From contig NZ_JAERVO010000002.1 in the NCBI RefSeq assembly GCF_016798325.1, forward strand, positions 716,207 to 780,206: DNA of 64,000 nucleotides, given 5' to 3'. Under the pieces are notes generated by a model. That model had not been told where the DNA came from and searched no databases. It saw nothing but the letters and a program-made list of their open reading frames with translations. Both the position numbers and the translations under genes were made by a program. This document shows, one piece after another, positions 33,558 to 42,749 of the stretch (positions are counted from its first letter, which is position 1; each line of letters starts with the position of its first letter). The DNA is from Marinobacter mangrovi (GTDB lineage Bacteria; Pseudomonadota; Gammaproteobacteria; Pseudomonadales; Oleiphilaceae).

Positions 33558-34307
33558 ATGAAACGTTTTGAAGGTAAATCTGTTTTGATCACCGGCGGTA
33601 CCAGCGGTATCGGTCTCGCAGCGGCCCAGGCGTTTGTCGCGGAAGGGGCGAAGGTCATCGTGACGGGGCGCAGTGAAGCCACTCTGGCGCAGGCGCGCGA
33701 GTCACTGGGAGAAAACGCTTTGGTCCTGCGCTCCGACGCCAGCGACCTCACCGCCGCACAAGCCCTTTCGGCAACCCTGACCGAGCAGAACATTCGCCTG
33801 GATGCGGTCTTCCTGAATGCGGGCGTGGTTGAGTTGGTGCCCTTTTCCGACGTCACCGAGTCGATCTGGGACCGGATGTTCGATACCAACATCAAAGGCG
33901 CGTTCTTTACGCTCCAGGCACTCACACCGCTGCTGAACGAGGGGGCGTCCATCGTTCTCAACGGATCGATCAATGCCCATATCGGCATGCCGAATTCCTC
34001 GGTCTACGCGGCCAGCAAGGCGGCGCTGATTTCCCTGGCCAAAACGCTGTCGGCGGAACTGATTCCCGTCGGGGCTCGGGTCAATGTTGTCAGTCCGGGG
34101 CCGGTCGCCACGCCGATCTATGGCAAGCTGGGTCTTGAGGCTGAGCAGTTGGAGGCGGTTGCCGCCCAGATTCAGGGGCAGATCCCGCTGGGTCGTTTCG
34201 CCACGCCCGAGGAGATTGCATCCACGGTCCTGCATCTGGCTGCACCGGAATCGGCCTTTATCGTGGGGACGGAAATTATTGCCGACGGTGGCATGGGCCA
34301 GCTGTAA
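33558..34307 (+). CDS. Short-chain dehydrogenase/reductase (SDR)
   Basis: This 249-residue protein has its start at MKRFEGKSVLITGGTSGIG (33558) with GAAGGAG upstream. It shows the cofactor motif TGGTSGIG (residues 12-19), the NAG motif (FLNAGVVEL, about residue 90), the catalytic Ser-Tyr-Lys set (SIN ... SVYAASKAALISL, Tyr about 150) and a final IVGTEIIADGGMGQL. It is a classical NAD(P)-dependent SDR of unknown substrate. The divergent LysR gene is the likely regulator. Confidence 0.93.
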   Translation: MKRFEGKSVLITGGTSGIGLAAAQAFVAEGAKVIVTGRSEATLAQARESLGENALVLRSDASDLTAAQALSATLTEQNIRLDAVFLNAGVVELVPFSDVTESIWDRMFDTNIKGAFFTLQALTPLLNEGASIVLNGSINAHIGMPNSSVYAASKAALISLAKTLSAELIPVGARVNVVSPGPVATPIYGKLGLEAEQLEAVAAQIQGQIPLGRFATPEEIASTVLHLAAPESAFIVGTEIIADGGMGQL

Positions 34308-34407
34308 GCCACCGGGGGAAGACCGACGGGTCTTCGCACATTCCCTTTGAACCGGGTCGGTCCCTGTCCGTCCCGGTTTCTGTTTTTAAGCCTCGCAAAC
34401 CAGGGCG

Positions 34408-35442
34408 TCAGGGGCTCAGAATCTTAATCTCCCGATTCCACCGCTTCATGAACGCATCCCGCCGCATCGGATCGACGAACGCCAGGAGCGAGGCGTTGAT
34501 CGGGATCGGGTAGAGCTGGTCGCCCACCTGGTCGCGCAGGCGCTGGGCGGTGTAGGGACCGATCACGTCGGGCAGGACGCTGAACAACGGTGTGCTACCC
34601 GCCAGGGTTTTCTGGCCGGCTTCGCTCAGCAGGAAATTCATGAACGTCCGGGCGGCCGCCGGGTGAGGGGCATCCCGGTGGATAAAGGCCATGCGCATCA
34701 TCACCAATGAATAATCCTGTGGGATCTGCACGATGATGTCCGGATGGCTGCGGGCCCAGTGCATGGCGTAGGAGCCCAGCAAGTTGTAGCCCACCCAGTA
34801 GGTGCCCTCCGTCAGGCCCTTGAGCATATCCCGGGTGTTGTTTTCCAAACTCACGTCGGCCGCACCCATGGCGGCCACCAGGTCCCAGAAGCGTGGCGAG
34901 TAGCGGGCGTCCTGCTGGAACAGGGTATAGCCAACGCCACTGCCGGACGGGGAATAGGTGGTGACGCGCCCTTTGAGCAGATCCTGGTGGGTCTTGAGCA
35001 GGGTATGAAGGTCGGCGTGGGTGCTGGGCGGCATCATGTGGCGCGCCAGTTCCAGGCGGTAGACGGTGACGATGGGTTCGAATGTAAAGCCGAAAACCTC
35101 ATCGCGCCATTTGGCCCACTTTGGCCACTTGCGGGCGGCCTCGCTGTCCAGGCGCTGGGCCAGGCCCTCGTTGACCCGGGCCATCTGCCAGGGCATGGCG
35201 GAACTGATCACCACATCCGGAGCCGGTTTGGCTTCCCTGGCCTGCTCGTCCACCTTGAGGGTGGAATTGTCCTCATATTGGAGATCAATGTCGGGGTGCG
35301 CCTGCCGAAATTTATCCAGCAGCGGTTCCACGACCTGTAGGTCCAATGCGGCCTCGACATGCAGGGGCGTTCGCGCCTGAGCCATCAGCATGGAAGGCAT
35401 CTGGCAAATCAGCAGCAGCGAGATAAGAAATGCGAGCTTCAT
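34408..35442 (-). CDS. Periplasmic solute-binding protein of the tctDE operon
   Basis: This 344-residue protein has its start at MKLAFLISLLLICQMPSMLM (35442) with GAGGAGG upstream. After the signal peptide it has the iron-type ABC solute-binding fold (LHVEAALDLQVVEPLLDKFR, then PDVVISSAMPWQMARVNEGL, and GYNLLGSYAMHWARSHPD). No permease or ATPase gene is adjacent. It overlaps the kinase gene by four bases, so it is co-translated with the two-component system and may act as an accessory ligand sensor for it. Confidence 0.88.
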   Translation of the reverse strand: MKLAFLISLLLICQMPSMLMAQARTPLHVEAALDLQVVEPLLDKFRQAHPDIDLQYEDNSTLKVDEQAREAKPAPDVVISSAMPWQMARVNEGLAQRLDSEAARKWPKWAKWRDEVFGFTFEPIVTVYRLELARHMMPPSTHADLHTLLKTHQDLLKGRVTTYSPSGSGVGYTLFQQDARYSPRFWDLVAAMGAADVSLENNTRDMLKGLTEGTYWVGYNLLGSYAMHWARSHPDIIVQIPQDYSLVMMRMAFIHRDAPHPAAARTFMNFLLSEAGQKTLAGSTPLFSVLPDVIGPYTAQRLRDQVGDQLYPIPINASLLAFVDPMRRDAFMKRWNREIKILSP

Positions 35443-36839
35443 GGCCGGGCCTCCTCGGTCAGCAGGGGAAATCGGACGCATACCCGAAGCCCATGGCCCG
35501 GTGTACTGTAAACGGTGAGTGTGGCCTGGTGGCGATGGGCTATGGAGTCGACGATAGCCAGGCCCAGGCCAGAGCCCTCGGTGTCCTGTCGGCCACCCCG
35601 TTCAAAGGGTTGGTGCAGGCGGTCCAGCAGATCCCGGCTGACGCCAGGGCCGTTGTCTTCGATGGTCAGGGTGACGGCATCAGTTTCCCGATGCAGACTC
35701 AAGGTAATCTCGCTGCCGGCCGGAGTATATCGCAACGCATTGTCGATCAGGTTGCCGATCATTTCCCGTAGCGACCAGGGCTCGCCCTGGATATCTGCAG
35801 GGCTGTCGGGGAGCGGCGCGAGACCCAGATCGTGGTGTTGGGCATCGTCCCGCTCCGCCCATTCCATCACCGTATCCCGCAACACCGCGGCCAGATCGAT
35901 TCGGCCGGGCGAGCCTTCATCGGCATGGCGCAGTCGCGCCAGACTCAACAGTTGGGCGGCCAGGCGACTGGTGCGCGCCGAGCTGTCGTGAACCGTTTGC
36001 AGGGCCTGGCGCCAGTCGTCCGGCCGGGTGCTCTGCAGGGCCAGTTCGCTGGTGCTTTGCAGCCCGGCGAGCGGTGTCTTGAGTTGGTGGCTGGCGTCGG
36101 CGGTGAAGCGCAGCAGCGCGTCGCGGCCTTCGCGCTGGCGTTCGAACAGGGCATTGAGGGTTTCGGCCATGTCGTAGAGTTCGCCGGGCACCTGCGCGTT
36201 CAGCGGGCTGATATCGTCCGCATCCCGCTGGCGGATGAGCTGGCGCAGCCGACGTACCGGACGCAGGGCCGTGCGGATGGCCAGCCACATCAACAGGCCG
36301 GTCAGGATCACCATGGCCAGGAAGCGGGTGAGGGCGCGCACGAACAGGTCCCTGGCCAGGGCGTCGCGACCGGAAAGCGTGTGGCCGACCCAGATCTGGA
36401 CCGGCTCCACCGCGTCCCAACCGGCTGATTTCAGTTCGCGACCGTAGAGCCGGATCGGTGTGCCGTGATAATCCACGAAGCGCCAGACGGGCTCCGTATG
36501 GGCGGCTTCCCGTAGAGCGTCGGTGACCACGCCATCGAGGTTGCCGGTGACTTCGCGGCCGCCGGTATCGAGAAGGGTGTAGAACACCCGTTCCTGCTGG
36601 TCGGTGGCGAGGATCTGGAAGGCAGCCGCCGGGATTTCCACCACCGGTTGTCCATCCTGCCACTGGATCGCTTCGGCAATGGTGAGGCTGGCGGCTTCCA
36701 GTTGGCTGTCGAAGGCCCGGTCGGCGGCGCGCTGGGCGCTGGTGTACGCCTCCACCAGCAGGAAGGTGCCCAGCACGCCGACAGCGGCCAGCAGCCAGGC
36801 GCCCAGGCGTCGTTTGAGGGTGCCGTCAACGACGATCAC
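35439..36839 (-). CDS. tctE: Sensor histidine kinase TctE
   Basis: This 466-residue inner-membrane kinase has two transmembrane helices (about residues 14-32 and 175-195) flanking a periplasmic TctE-type sensor domain, a HAMP-like linker (RTALRPVRRLRQLIRQRDAD), the phosphoacceptor H251 in DASHQLKTPL, and an ATPase domain with NLIDNALRYTPAGSE and EGSGLGLAIV. It overlaps both the response-regulator gene and the solute-binding gene by four bases each. It probably senses a tricarboxylate or similar acid. Confidence 0.92.
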   Translation of the reverse strand: MIVVDGTLKRRLGAWLLAAVGVLGTFLLVEAYTSAQRAADRAFDSQLEAASLTIAEAIQWQDGQPVVEIPAAAFQILATDQQERVFYTLLDTGGREVTGNLDGVVTDALREAAHTEPVWRFVDYHGTPIRLYGRELKSAGWDAVEPVQIWVGHTLSGRDALARDLFVRALTRFLAMVILTGLLMWLAIRTALRPVRRLRQLIRQRDADDISPLNAQVPGELYDMAETLNALFERQREGRDALLRFTADASHQLKTPLAGLQSTSELALQSTRPDDWRQALQTVHDSSARTSRLAAQLLSLARLRHADEGSPGRIDLAAVLRDTVMEWAERDDAQHHDLGLAPLPDSPADIQGEPWSLREMIGNLIDNALRYTPAGSEITLSLHRETDAVTLTIEDNGPGVSRDLLDRLHQPFERGGRQDTEGSGLGLAIVDSIAHRHQATLTVYSTPGHGLRVCVRFPLLTEEARP

Positions 36840-37504
36840 GCCGGGTCATCCTCCAACCGGTACCCCAATCCCCGAAGTGTGCGGATTTTCACCCCGCTGC
36901 CCTGGAGGCGTTTGCGCAGTCGGCTGATGTAAAGGTCCAGGGCATTGGGGCCGGCCTCTCCGAAGCCGAACAGGCGATCGATCAGTTGCTCCCGGGGCGC
37001 AATGCGACCGGCGTGCAGCAGCAGGCCTTCCATCAGGCCCAGCTCCCGAGGCGGCAGATCCAGCCGTTCGCCGTGCAGCGTGACCTCTCCGGATGTGGGA
37101 TCGAAACTCAGCGGGCCGTACTGCAGGCGGTTGTCGGTGCGTTGCTGGCTGCGCCGGAGCAGGGCGCGAACCCGCGCCTGGAGCTCGGGCAGGGAGAATG
37201 GCTTGGTCAGGTAGTCGTCGGCGCCCAGATCCAGCCCCTGGACCCGCTCGGCCACGCCGTCCCGGGCGGTCAGGATCAACACCGGCGTGGCGTCGCCACG
37301 CTTGCGGATTTCCGCCAACAGGGTGAGCCCGTTGCCATCCGGCAGGCCGAGATCGAGCACGACCAGGTCGAAATGGCTGTGCGCCATGGCGGCCCGCGCT
37401 TCGCTCAACACCGTGAACACTTCCACGGTATTACCCAACGGCCCCAGTCCCTGGGTCAGGGAATCGGCGATCAACGGATCATCTTCGACGATAAGCAGGC
37501 GCAT
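36836..37504 (-). CDS. tctD: Response regulator TctD (OmpR family)
   Basis: This 222-residue protein starts MRLLIVEDDPLIADSL at 37504; the frame is open further upstream but homology starts here. The receiver domain has the acidic pair D8/D9, phosphorylation site D51 (VVLDLGLPDG) and K in LTKPF. The C-terminal winged helix (ALDLYISRLRKRLQGSGVKI) is of the OmpR/PhoB type. It is divergent from tctCBA; a direct-repeat operator lies in the gap at 37546-37566. It likely activates the transporter genes. Confidence 0.93.
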   Translation of the reverse strand: MRLLIVEDDPLIADSLTQGLGPLGNTVEVFTVLSEARAAMAHSHFDLVVLDLGLPDGNGLTLLAEIRKRGDATPVLILTARDGVAERVQGLDLGADDYLTKPFSLPELQARVRALLRRSQQRTDNRLQYGPLSFDPTSGEVTLHGERLDLPPRELGLMEGLLLHAGRIAPREQLIDRLFGFGEAGPNALDLYISRLRKRLQGSGVKIRTLRGLGYRLEDDPA

Positions 37505-37545
37505 CGGTTTGGGTCTCGCAGCGGTGGGATGACGACGACAGCCCC

Positions 37546-37578
37546 TGACAGGTTGATGACAGGTTGCGTCCCTAGAAT
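37546..37578 (+). promoter_or_regulatory. Direct-repeat operator and -10 for tctCBA
   Basis: TGACAGGTTG occurs twice (37546-37555 and 37557-37566) with an 11-base period, one helical turn, as OmpR-family regulators need. A -10-like TAGAAT follows at 37573-37578, six bases after the second copy, and no good -35 is seen. This is the architecture of an activator-dependent promoter in which the regulator replaces the -35 contact; TctD is the natural candidate. Confidence 0.68.
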
Positions 37579-37658
37579 GGATCGGGTCATCGACACGATG
37601 AACGGCAGGGGACGCGTCCTGATGCCCCTGCGAAAAACAAATACAACAGGAGTCCAAC

Positions 37659-38645
37659 ATGAAATTCAACTCCGCATTCCTTCGCTGGTCTGCTCCGCTC
37701 GTTATGGGCGCTGCCCTGATGACCGGCAATGCTCACGCTCAATCCGACAGCACCGAGTGCATCGCTCCCGCCAAGCCCGGCGGCGGTTATGACCTGACCT
37801 GCCGACTGGCCGCCAATGGCCTGCAGGAGACCGGCCTGATCGACAAGCCGATGATGGTCACCTACATGCCTGGTGGTATCGGCGCTGTCGCGTACAACCA
37901 CGTCAACGGCGTGCGTAACGATGATCCTAACCTGATTGTGGCAGCCAGTACTGGCGCGGCCGTCAACCTGGCGCTGGGTAAATTTGGCCAGTACGACGCC
38001 AGCGAAGTCCGTTGGCTGGGCGCGTTGGGCGTGGATTACGGCGCCATCGTGGTCAAGGCGGATGCGCCCTGGCAGTCCCTGGGTGATCTGATGGAAGACC
38101 TGAAGAAACGTCCGAACCAGATCGTCTTCGGCGCCGGCGGTACCGTGGGTAGCCAGGACTGGATGAAAGCGGCCCTGACCGCCAAGGCGGCCGGCATCTC
38201 ACCGCGCAAGCTGCGCTATGTGGCGTTCGAAGGCGGCGGGGAATCGCTCGCGGCCCTGCTGGGGAAACACATCGAAGTGTTCACCGGCGATCTGTCCGAG
38301 CTGCGACCGCATCTGGAAAGCGGCAAGGTCCGCGTGTTGGCGGCACTGTCCGAGGAACGGGTCGGCGAACCCTATGCGGATATCCCCACCGCAGCTGAAC
38401 AGGGCTACGACGTGGAATGGCCGATCTGGCGCGGTTACTACATGGGCCCGGACGTGAGCGACAAGGCTTACAACACCTGGGAAACGCGCCTGGAGAAGCT
38501 GGCCGACAACGAGCAGTTTGCGAAAATGCGCGAGGCTCGGGGCTTGTTCCCGATGGCCCGTTTCGGTGACGACTTCGACAGCTACGTCAAGAAGCAGGTC
38601 GCCCAGTTCAAGCAACTCGCGAAAGAAGTAGGGCTGACACAATGA
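37659..38645 (+). CDS. tctC: Tripartite tricarboxylate transporter solute-binding protein TctC
   Basis: This 328-residue periplasmic protein has a signal peptide (residues 1-27, ending NAHA) and then ECIAPAKPGGGYDLTCRLAA, the family's ligand-binding P-G-G-G-D loop. VTYMPGGIGAVAYNHVNG and FGAGGTVGSQDWMKAALTA are further Bug/TctC landmarks. It captures citrate or another carboxylate for the TctAB permease. It overlaps tctB by four bases (ATGA). Confidence 0.94.
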   Translation: MKFNSAFLRWSAPLVMGAALMTGNAHAQSDSTECIAPAKPGGGYDLTCRLAANGLQETGLIDKPMMVTYMPGGIGAVAYNHVNGVRNDDPNLIVAASTGAAVNLALGKFGQYDASEVRWLGALGVDYGAIVVKADAPWQSLGDLMEDLKKRPNQIVFGAGGTVGSQDWMKAALTAKAAGISPRKLRYVAFEGGGESLAALLGKHIEVFTGDLSELRPHLESGKVRVLAALSEERVGEPYADIPTAAEQGYDVEWPIWRGYYMGPDVSDKAYNTWETRLEKLADNEQFAKMREARGLFPMARFGDDFDSYVKKQVAQFKQLAKEVGLTQ

Positions 38646-39091
38646 GACTCGCCGCCGACCGTGTTCTGGGAATTGCCTTGATCGGTCTGGCGGCGTTCGC
38701 CGCCTTCAAGGCCACCCAGTTCCAGGTGACGTTCAGCTACGAGCCGGTGGGTCCCAAGGCGTTCCCTATCCTGCTGTCGGTGGTGCTGACGGCTTTGTCG
38801 CTGGTGCTGATCTTCCGGCCCGGCGAGGATGGGGAATGGCCGGACAAGTTCGTCGCCCTGAAGCTGGCGGCGGTGTTGCTCGTCCTGCTGGGTTATGCCC
38901 TTCTCTTTACCCGCCTGGGTTATCTGGTTACGACCTTCCTCGCGGTGCTGTCCCTGGCACGACTGTTTGAGGCGAGCTGGCCGAAGGCGTTGCTGGCCGC
39001 CGTGCTGATGGCACTGGGCAGCTATTACCTGTTCACGCTGGGGCTGGGGATTTCCCTGCCAGGCGGCCAATGGCTGCCCGATTTCAACTGA
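38642..39091 (+). CDS. tctB: Tripartite tricarboxylate transporter small permease TctB
   Basis: This 149-residue protein has four hydrophobic helices (RVLGIALIGLAAFAAFKA, FPILLSVVLTALSLVLIF, LAAVLLVLLGYALLF and ALLAAVLMALGSYYLFT) and the F-P length typical of TctB. It is translationally coupled to tctC and followed by tctA. It forms the small membrane subunit. Confidence 0.92.
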   Translation: MRLAADRVLGIALIGLAAFAAFKATQFQVTFSYEPVGPKAFPILLSVVLTALSLVLIFRPGEDGEWPDKFVALKLAAVLLVLLGYALLFTRLGYLVTTFLAVLSLARLFEASWPKALLAAVLMALGSYYLFTLGLGISLPGGQWLPDFN

Positions 39092-39101
39092 GGTGCCTGG
39101 C

Positions 39102-40607
39102 ATGTTCGATTTTCTGATTCACGGTTTTGATGTTGCGTTGACGCCCCTGAATCTGGGGCTCGCTTTCCTTGGCGCGCTGTTGGGCACCCTGTTCGGCGCT
39201 CTGCCGGGTATTGGTCCGATCAACGGCATCGCCATCCTGATGCCGCTGGCTTACACGCTGGGGCTTCCGGCGGAATCCGCCCTGATCCTGCTGGCCGGCG
39301 TCTACACCGGTGCCGAGTACGGCGGTCGCATGTCGAGCATCCTGCTCAATGTGCCCGGCGATGCCGGTGCGGTAATGACGACCCTGGATGGCCATCCTCT
39401 GGCCAAGAAAGGGCTGGCCGGTCCGGCGCTGGGGTTGTCGGCGGTCAGTTCCTTTGTCGGGGCGACCATCGCCATTATCGGGCTCACGCTGTTTGCGCCC
39501 ATGCTGGCGGAAGTGGCCGTCATGTTTGGTCCGGCCGAGTTCTTCGCCCTGATGGTCTTTGCGTTTTCCTCCATGGCGGTGATGATGGGCAAAGACCCGA
39601 TCAAGACCGGTATTGGCGCGGTGCTGGGCGTGATGATCGCCATGATTGGCGTCGACTCCGGGACCGGCGTGATGCGCTACACCTTCGGTATGGCCGAGCT
39701 GTATGACGGCATCGACTTCGTGGTGATGATCATCGGTCTGTTCGCCATCAGCGAAATCCTGCTGATGCTGGAACACGCCAACCGTTCCGATGCGAGCGAC
39801 GAGATACCGCCGGTCGGTCGGGTGATGGTCAGCCTGAAAGAAGTGCTTTCCTGCAAGTGGGCCATGATCCGCAGCGGGATTATCGGCTTCATTGTCGGTG
39901 TGCTGCCGGGGACCGGCGCCTCCGTGGCCGGCGCGGTGACCTACACCACCGAGAAGCGCATTTCCGACAAGGACAACACCTTCGGCACCGGTAACATGCG
40001 GGGGCTGGCGGCGCCGGAGGCGGGTAACAACGCTTCTGCGGCGGGTTCGTTCGTGCCGATGCTGACGCTGGGCATCCCCGGCTCCGGGACCACCGCGGTG
40101 CTGCTGGGTGCGTTGATGCTCTACAACATCACGCCAGGCCCCATGCTGTTCACCGAGCGGCCGGAAGTGGCCGGCGGCCTGATCGCGTCGCTGTATATCG
40201 GCAATATCGTGCTGCTGGCGCTTAACCTGCCGCTGGCAGGGCTGTTTGCCAAGGTGCTGACCATCCCGCGTTGGGTGCTGGTGCCCGCCATTGCCATTCT
40301 GGCTTTCGTGGGTGTCTACCAGCTCCACTCGGATCTGATGGCCATCTACCTGATGTTGGTGATCGGTATCTTCGGGTACCTGCTGCGCAAACTGGGCTTC
40401 TCGCTGGCGCCGGTGATCCTGGGGTATGTCCTGGGTGGCCTGATGGAAGACAATCTGCGTCGGGCGCTGTCGATCAGCGGCGGTGACATGGGCATCCTGT
40501 GGCAGTCTGGTATTTCCATCGGCCTGTGGATTGCTGCAGTGCTGTTGCTGGTGTTGCCGTGGCTGCTTCCGAAGCTGCTTCCCCGTAAATCCCTGGCCAG
40601 TGCCTGA
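39102..40607 (+). CDS. tctA: Tripartite tricarboxylate transporter large permease TctA
   Basis: This 501-residue protein has its start at ATG 39102 ([13 protein letters not shown]) with GAGG upstream; a GTG three codons earlier is possible. Eleven to twelve hydrophobic helices are present, with the motifs [40 protein letters not shown] and [20 protein letters not shown] that characterise TctA. It is the ion-coupled permease of the system and is directly followed by an AbrB-family gene. Confidence 0.94.
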   Translation: MFDFLIHGFDVALTPLNLGLAFLGALLGTLFGALPGIGPINGIAILMPLAYTLGLPAESALILLAGVYTGAEYGGRMSSILLNVPGDAGAVMTTLDGHPLAKKGLAGPALGLSAVSSFVGATIAIIGLTLFAPMLAEVAVMFGPAEFFALMVFAFSSMAVMMGKDPIKTGIGAVLGVMIAMIGVDSGTGVMRYTFGMAELYDGIDFVVMIIGLFAISEILLMLEHANRSDASDEIPPVGRVMVSLKEVLSCKWAMIRSGIIGFIVGVLPGTGASVAGAVTYTTEKRISDKDNTFGTGNMRGLAAPEAGNNASAAGSFVPMLTLGIPGSGTTAVLLGALMLYNITPGPMLFTERPEVAGGLIASLYIGNIVLLALNLPLAGLFAKVLTIPRWVLVPAIAILAFVGVYQLHSDLMAIYLMLVIGIFGYLLRKLGFSLAPVILGYVLGGLMEDNLRRALSISGGDMGILWQSGISIGLWIAAVLLLVLPWLLPKLLPRKSLASA

Positions 40608-40613
40608 GCCATC

Positions 40614-41699
40614 GTGATGGCGGCGCTGAAAGGGCAGGTCGTAGCCGGCGGAAAGCTGCTGCCCACGTTGTTGATTGGCGCGGGTGGCAGCGGGCTGGCT
40701 TATGCGGTCCACATGCCGCTGCCATGGCTCCTGGGGGCGCTGATCGTGACCACCGGGCTCAGCCTGGCCGGTGTGCGGCTGCCGGCCCCGACGGCGTCCC
40801 GCAAGGCGGTACTGGCGGTGATCGGCGTGATGCTGGGTGCCGCCTTCACGCCGGATATGGCGGGCGATCTCGGACGCTGGAGCGCGAGCCTCGTCATTAT
40901 GCTCATCAGTACGGCGGTGATGATGGGGGTCTCGGTGTGGATAAGCCGGCGAATCGCCGGTAACTCTCTCGACACCGCCATCTACGCCGGCATGCCCGGT
41001 GGACTGTCCGCGGTAACGCTGATGGCGGCCGACTCTGAAGCCGACCTGCGGGCGGTGGGGCTGGCCCATGCGGTTCGCGTGCTGATCCTGCTCCTGGCCA
41101 TTCCACCGGTACTGCAACTGATCGGCCACGTCAGTCTGCAGCCCCGCACGACCACCCTGGCGCAATGGCTGGCCGTGCCCGCCTGGGACGACGCGCTGAT
41201 GCTGATTGGCGCCGGTGTCATCGGGGCGTGGCTTGGTCGCTGCCTGCGCCTGCCCAACCCGTTGCTGTTCGGACCGGTGCTGGTCTCTGGCGCTCTGCAT
41301 GTCAGTGGGCTCTGCGAGGCTGCTCTTCCGCCGGCCATTGTTGCGCTGGCCCAGATTGTGATCGGCGTGTCGGTTGGCGTCCGGTTTGCCGGAACAACGC
41401 TCTCATCGCTGGGCTATGGTCTGCTGGTCGCGGTGATTCAGGCTTTGCTGCTGATGCTGATTGCCGTGGCGGCTGCCTGGATCGGCCATGCCGTCACTGG
41501 CTATTCACCGGCCGCGGCGCTCCTGGCCTACATGCCGGGTGGGGCGCCTGAGCTGAGTCTGGTCGCGCTGTCGCTCGGCATCGAGCCGGCGTTCGTCACT
41601 TCCCATCACCTCCTGCGTCTGACCGTGCTGATTCTGCTGATGCCGGTGCTCCTGTCCTTCCTCAAGCGTCTCCAAAGCCGGCATTCATCGTCACATTAA
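40614..41699 (+). CDS. AbrB-family integral membrane protein
   Basis: This 361-residue protein is a COG3180-type (DUF/AbrB) membrane protein with ten or more helices arranged as an internal duplication: LPWLLGALIVTTGLSLAGV and NPLLFGPVLVSGALHVSGL, and IYAGMPGGLSAVTLMAADSE and LLAYMPGGAPELSLVALSLG. Such genes often follow tctA. The name AbrB regulator or ammonia monooxygenase in databases is unlikely to reflect function; transport is more plausible. The start is GTG 40614 or ATG 40617. Confidence 0.88.
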   Translation: MMAALKGQVVAGGKLLPTLLIGAGGSGLAYAVHMPLPWLLGALIVTTGLSLAGVRLPAPTASRKAVLAVIGVMLGAAFTPDMAGDLGRWSASLVIMLISTAVMMGVSVWISRRIAGNSLDTAIYAGMPGGLSAVTLMAADSEADLRAVGLAHAVRVLILLLAIPPVLQLIGHVSLQPRTTTLAQWLAVPAWDDALMLIGAGVIGAWLGRCLRLPNPLLFGPVLVSGALHVSGLCEAALPPAIVALAQIVIGVSVGVRFAGTTLSSLGYGLLVAVIQALLLMLIAVAAAWIGHAVTGYSPAAALLAYMPGGAPELSLVALSLGIEPAFVTSHHLLRLTVLILLMPVLLSFLKRLQSRHSSSH

Positions 41700-41701
41700 C
41701 G

Positions 41702-41760
41702 TTTAACGAATTGGTTGAATGACAGTATGGGCGGTGCTAAATTTAACCACATGGTTGAAT
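41702..41760. promoter_or_regulatory. Paired ArsR-type operators, second overlapping the start region
   Basis: TTTAAC-N5-GGTTGAAT occurs at 41702-41720 and again at 41742-41760, with the same spacer length and 40 bases between centres. Each is an imperfect inverted repeat (TTTAACC/GGTTGAA). The second copy covers the ATG at 41751 and encodes FNHMVE, so the regulator would block its own translation start region. Confidence 0.66.
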
Positions 41761-42116
41761 TAGAGAGTGCCCAATTGAACGCGATCTTTCACGCCCTGGG
41801 TGATGTCACGCGGCGGGGAATGCTGAGCGAGTTGTCCGGGGGCGAGAAGACCGTGGGTCAGCTGGCCGAGCCGTTCGATATGTCACTGGCGGCGGCGTCC
41901 AAGCACATCAAGGTGCTGGAGAAGGCGGGACTGATCCGACGCGAGGTGCGCTGGCGCACACGGGTCTGTCATCTCAATCCGGGGCCGCTGGCCAGTGCCC
42001 ACGCCTGGCTCAGGGAATACGAGCGCTTCTGGACCGGACGTCTGGATGCCCTCGAACAGCTCCTCCGCGAGGAGGACGCCCACCAGCCCCCGTCCCGGGA
42101 AGGAGACGACCCATGA
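41727..42116 (+). CDS. ArsR-family transcriptional regulator
   Basis: This protein of 129 residues from ATG 41727 (121 residues if ATG 41751 is used) has the family core LNAIFHALGDVTRRGML, then a winged helix with MSLAAASKHIKVLEKAGL. No cysteine-rich metal site is present, which fits the branch that partners SRPBCC/AHSA1 genes rather than metal sensors. It overlaps the SRPBCC gene by four bases. Two operator-like repeats at 41702-41760 suggest autoregulation. Confidence 0.9.
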   Translation: MGGAKFNHMVELESAQLNAIFHALGDVTRRGMLSELSGGEKTVGQLAEPFDMSLAAASKHIKVLEKAGLIRREVRWRTRVCHLNPGPLASAHAWLREYERFWTGRLDALEQLLREEDAHQPPSREGDDP

Positions 42117-42646
42117 ACAAGCCGGAGATGCCCGAAAGCTATGGTGTACTGATCGATTCCGACACGCTGACCATCCAGCGTTTGCTTCCCGGCCCGATCG
42201 AACGGATCTGGGCCTATCTCACCGAAGAGGACCTGCGGCGCCAGTGGCTGGCGGCCGGTAAGATGGCGATGGCAGTTGGCGCGCCGTTCGAGTTCGTCTG
42301 GCGTAACGACGAACTGACGCAGCCATCCGGTCAGCGACCGCCGGGGTTTTCCGAGGAGCACCGTCTGCAGAGCGAGATTACGGAACTGGATCCGCCGAGA
42401 CGCCTGGCGATCAGCTGGGGCAGTACCGGCGGGGTCAGTTTTGATCTGGAGCCCCGCGGCCAGGAGGTGCTGCTGACCGTCACCCATCACCGCGTGCCCG
42501 ACCCGTCAACCTTGCTCAATGTGAGTACCGGATGGCACACCCATCTCGATCTTCTGGCCGCCCGGTTGACGGGCATCGAACCGACGCCGTTCTGGGACGG
42601 GTTTCTGAAGAACAAGGCGGAGTACGAGCGGCGCTTTAGCGGCTAG
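42113..42646 (+). CDS. SRPBCC (AHSA1-type) domain protein
   Basis: This 177-residue protein has the START-like START/AHSA1 pattern: TIQRLLPGPIERIWAYLTEE near the N-terminus, then LAISWGSTGGVSFDLEPRGQ and STGWHTHLDLLAARLTG near the C-terminus. Members bind hydrophobic ligands in a deep pocket. It is co-translated with an ArsR regulator, a widespread gene pair whose ligand is generally unknown. Confidence 0.9.
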   Translation: MNKPEMPESYGVLIDSDTLTIQRLLPGPIERIWAYLTEEDLRRQWLAAGKMAMAVGAPFEFVWRNDELTQPSGQRPPGFSEEHRLQSEITELDPPRRLAISWGSTGGVSFDLEPRGQEVLLTVTHHRVPDPSTLLNVSTGWHTHLDLLAARLTGIEPTPFWDGFLKNKAEYERRFSG

Positions 42647-42749
42647 TACGGTCGGTTGTACAGGGGCCACAGCGGGTGGTCCCTGTCGGGCTGGAAGGCC
42701 GGGACTCAGGGCCGGTTTGCGGCTCCGGGACACAAGGACGAATGAAGCG

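Noticed and set aside
39084..41300. A 738-residue minus-strand open frame rich in Gln, His and Arg opposite tctA and the AbrB gene
   Set aside because: It is antisense to two clear transporter genes. Its Gln/His/Arg-rich, low-complexity composition is typical of a GC-rich shadow frame, and no family motif is present.
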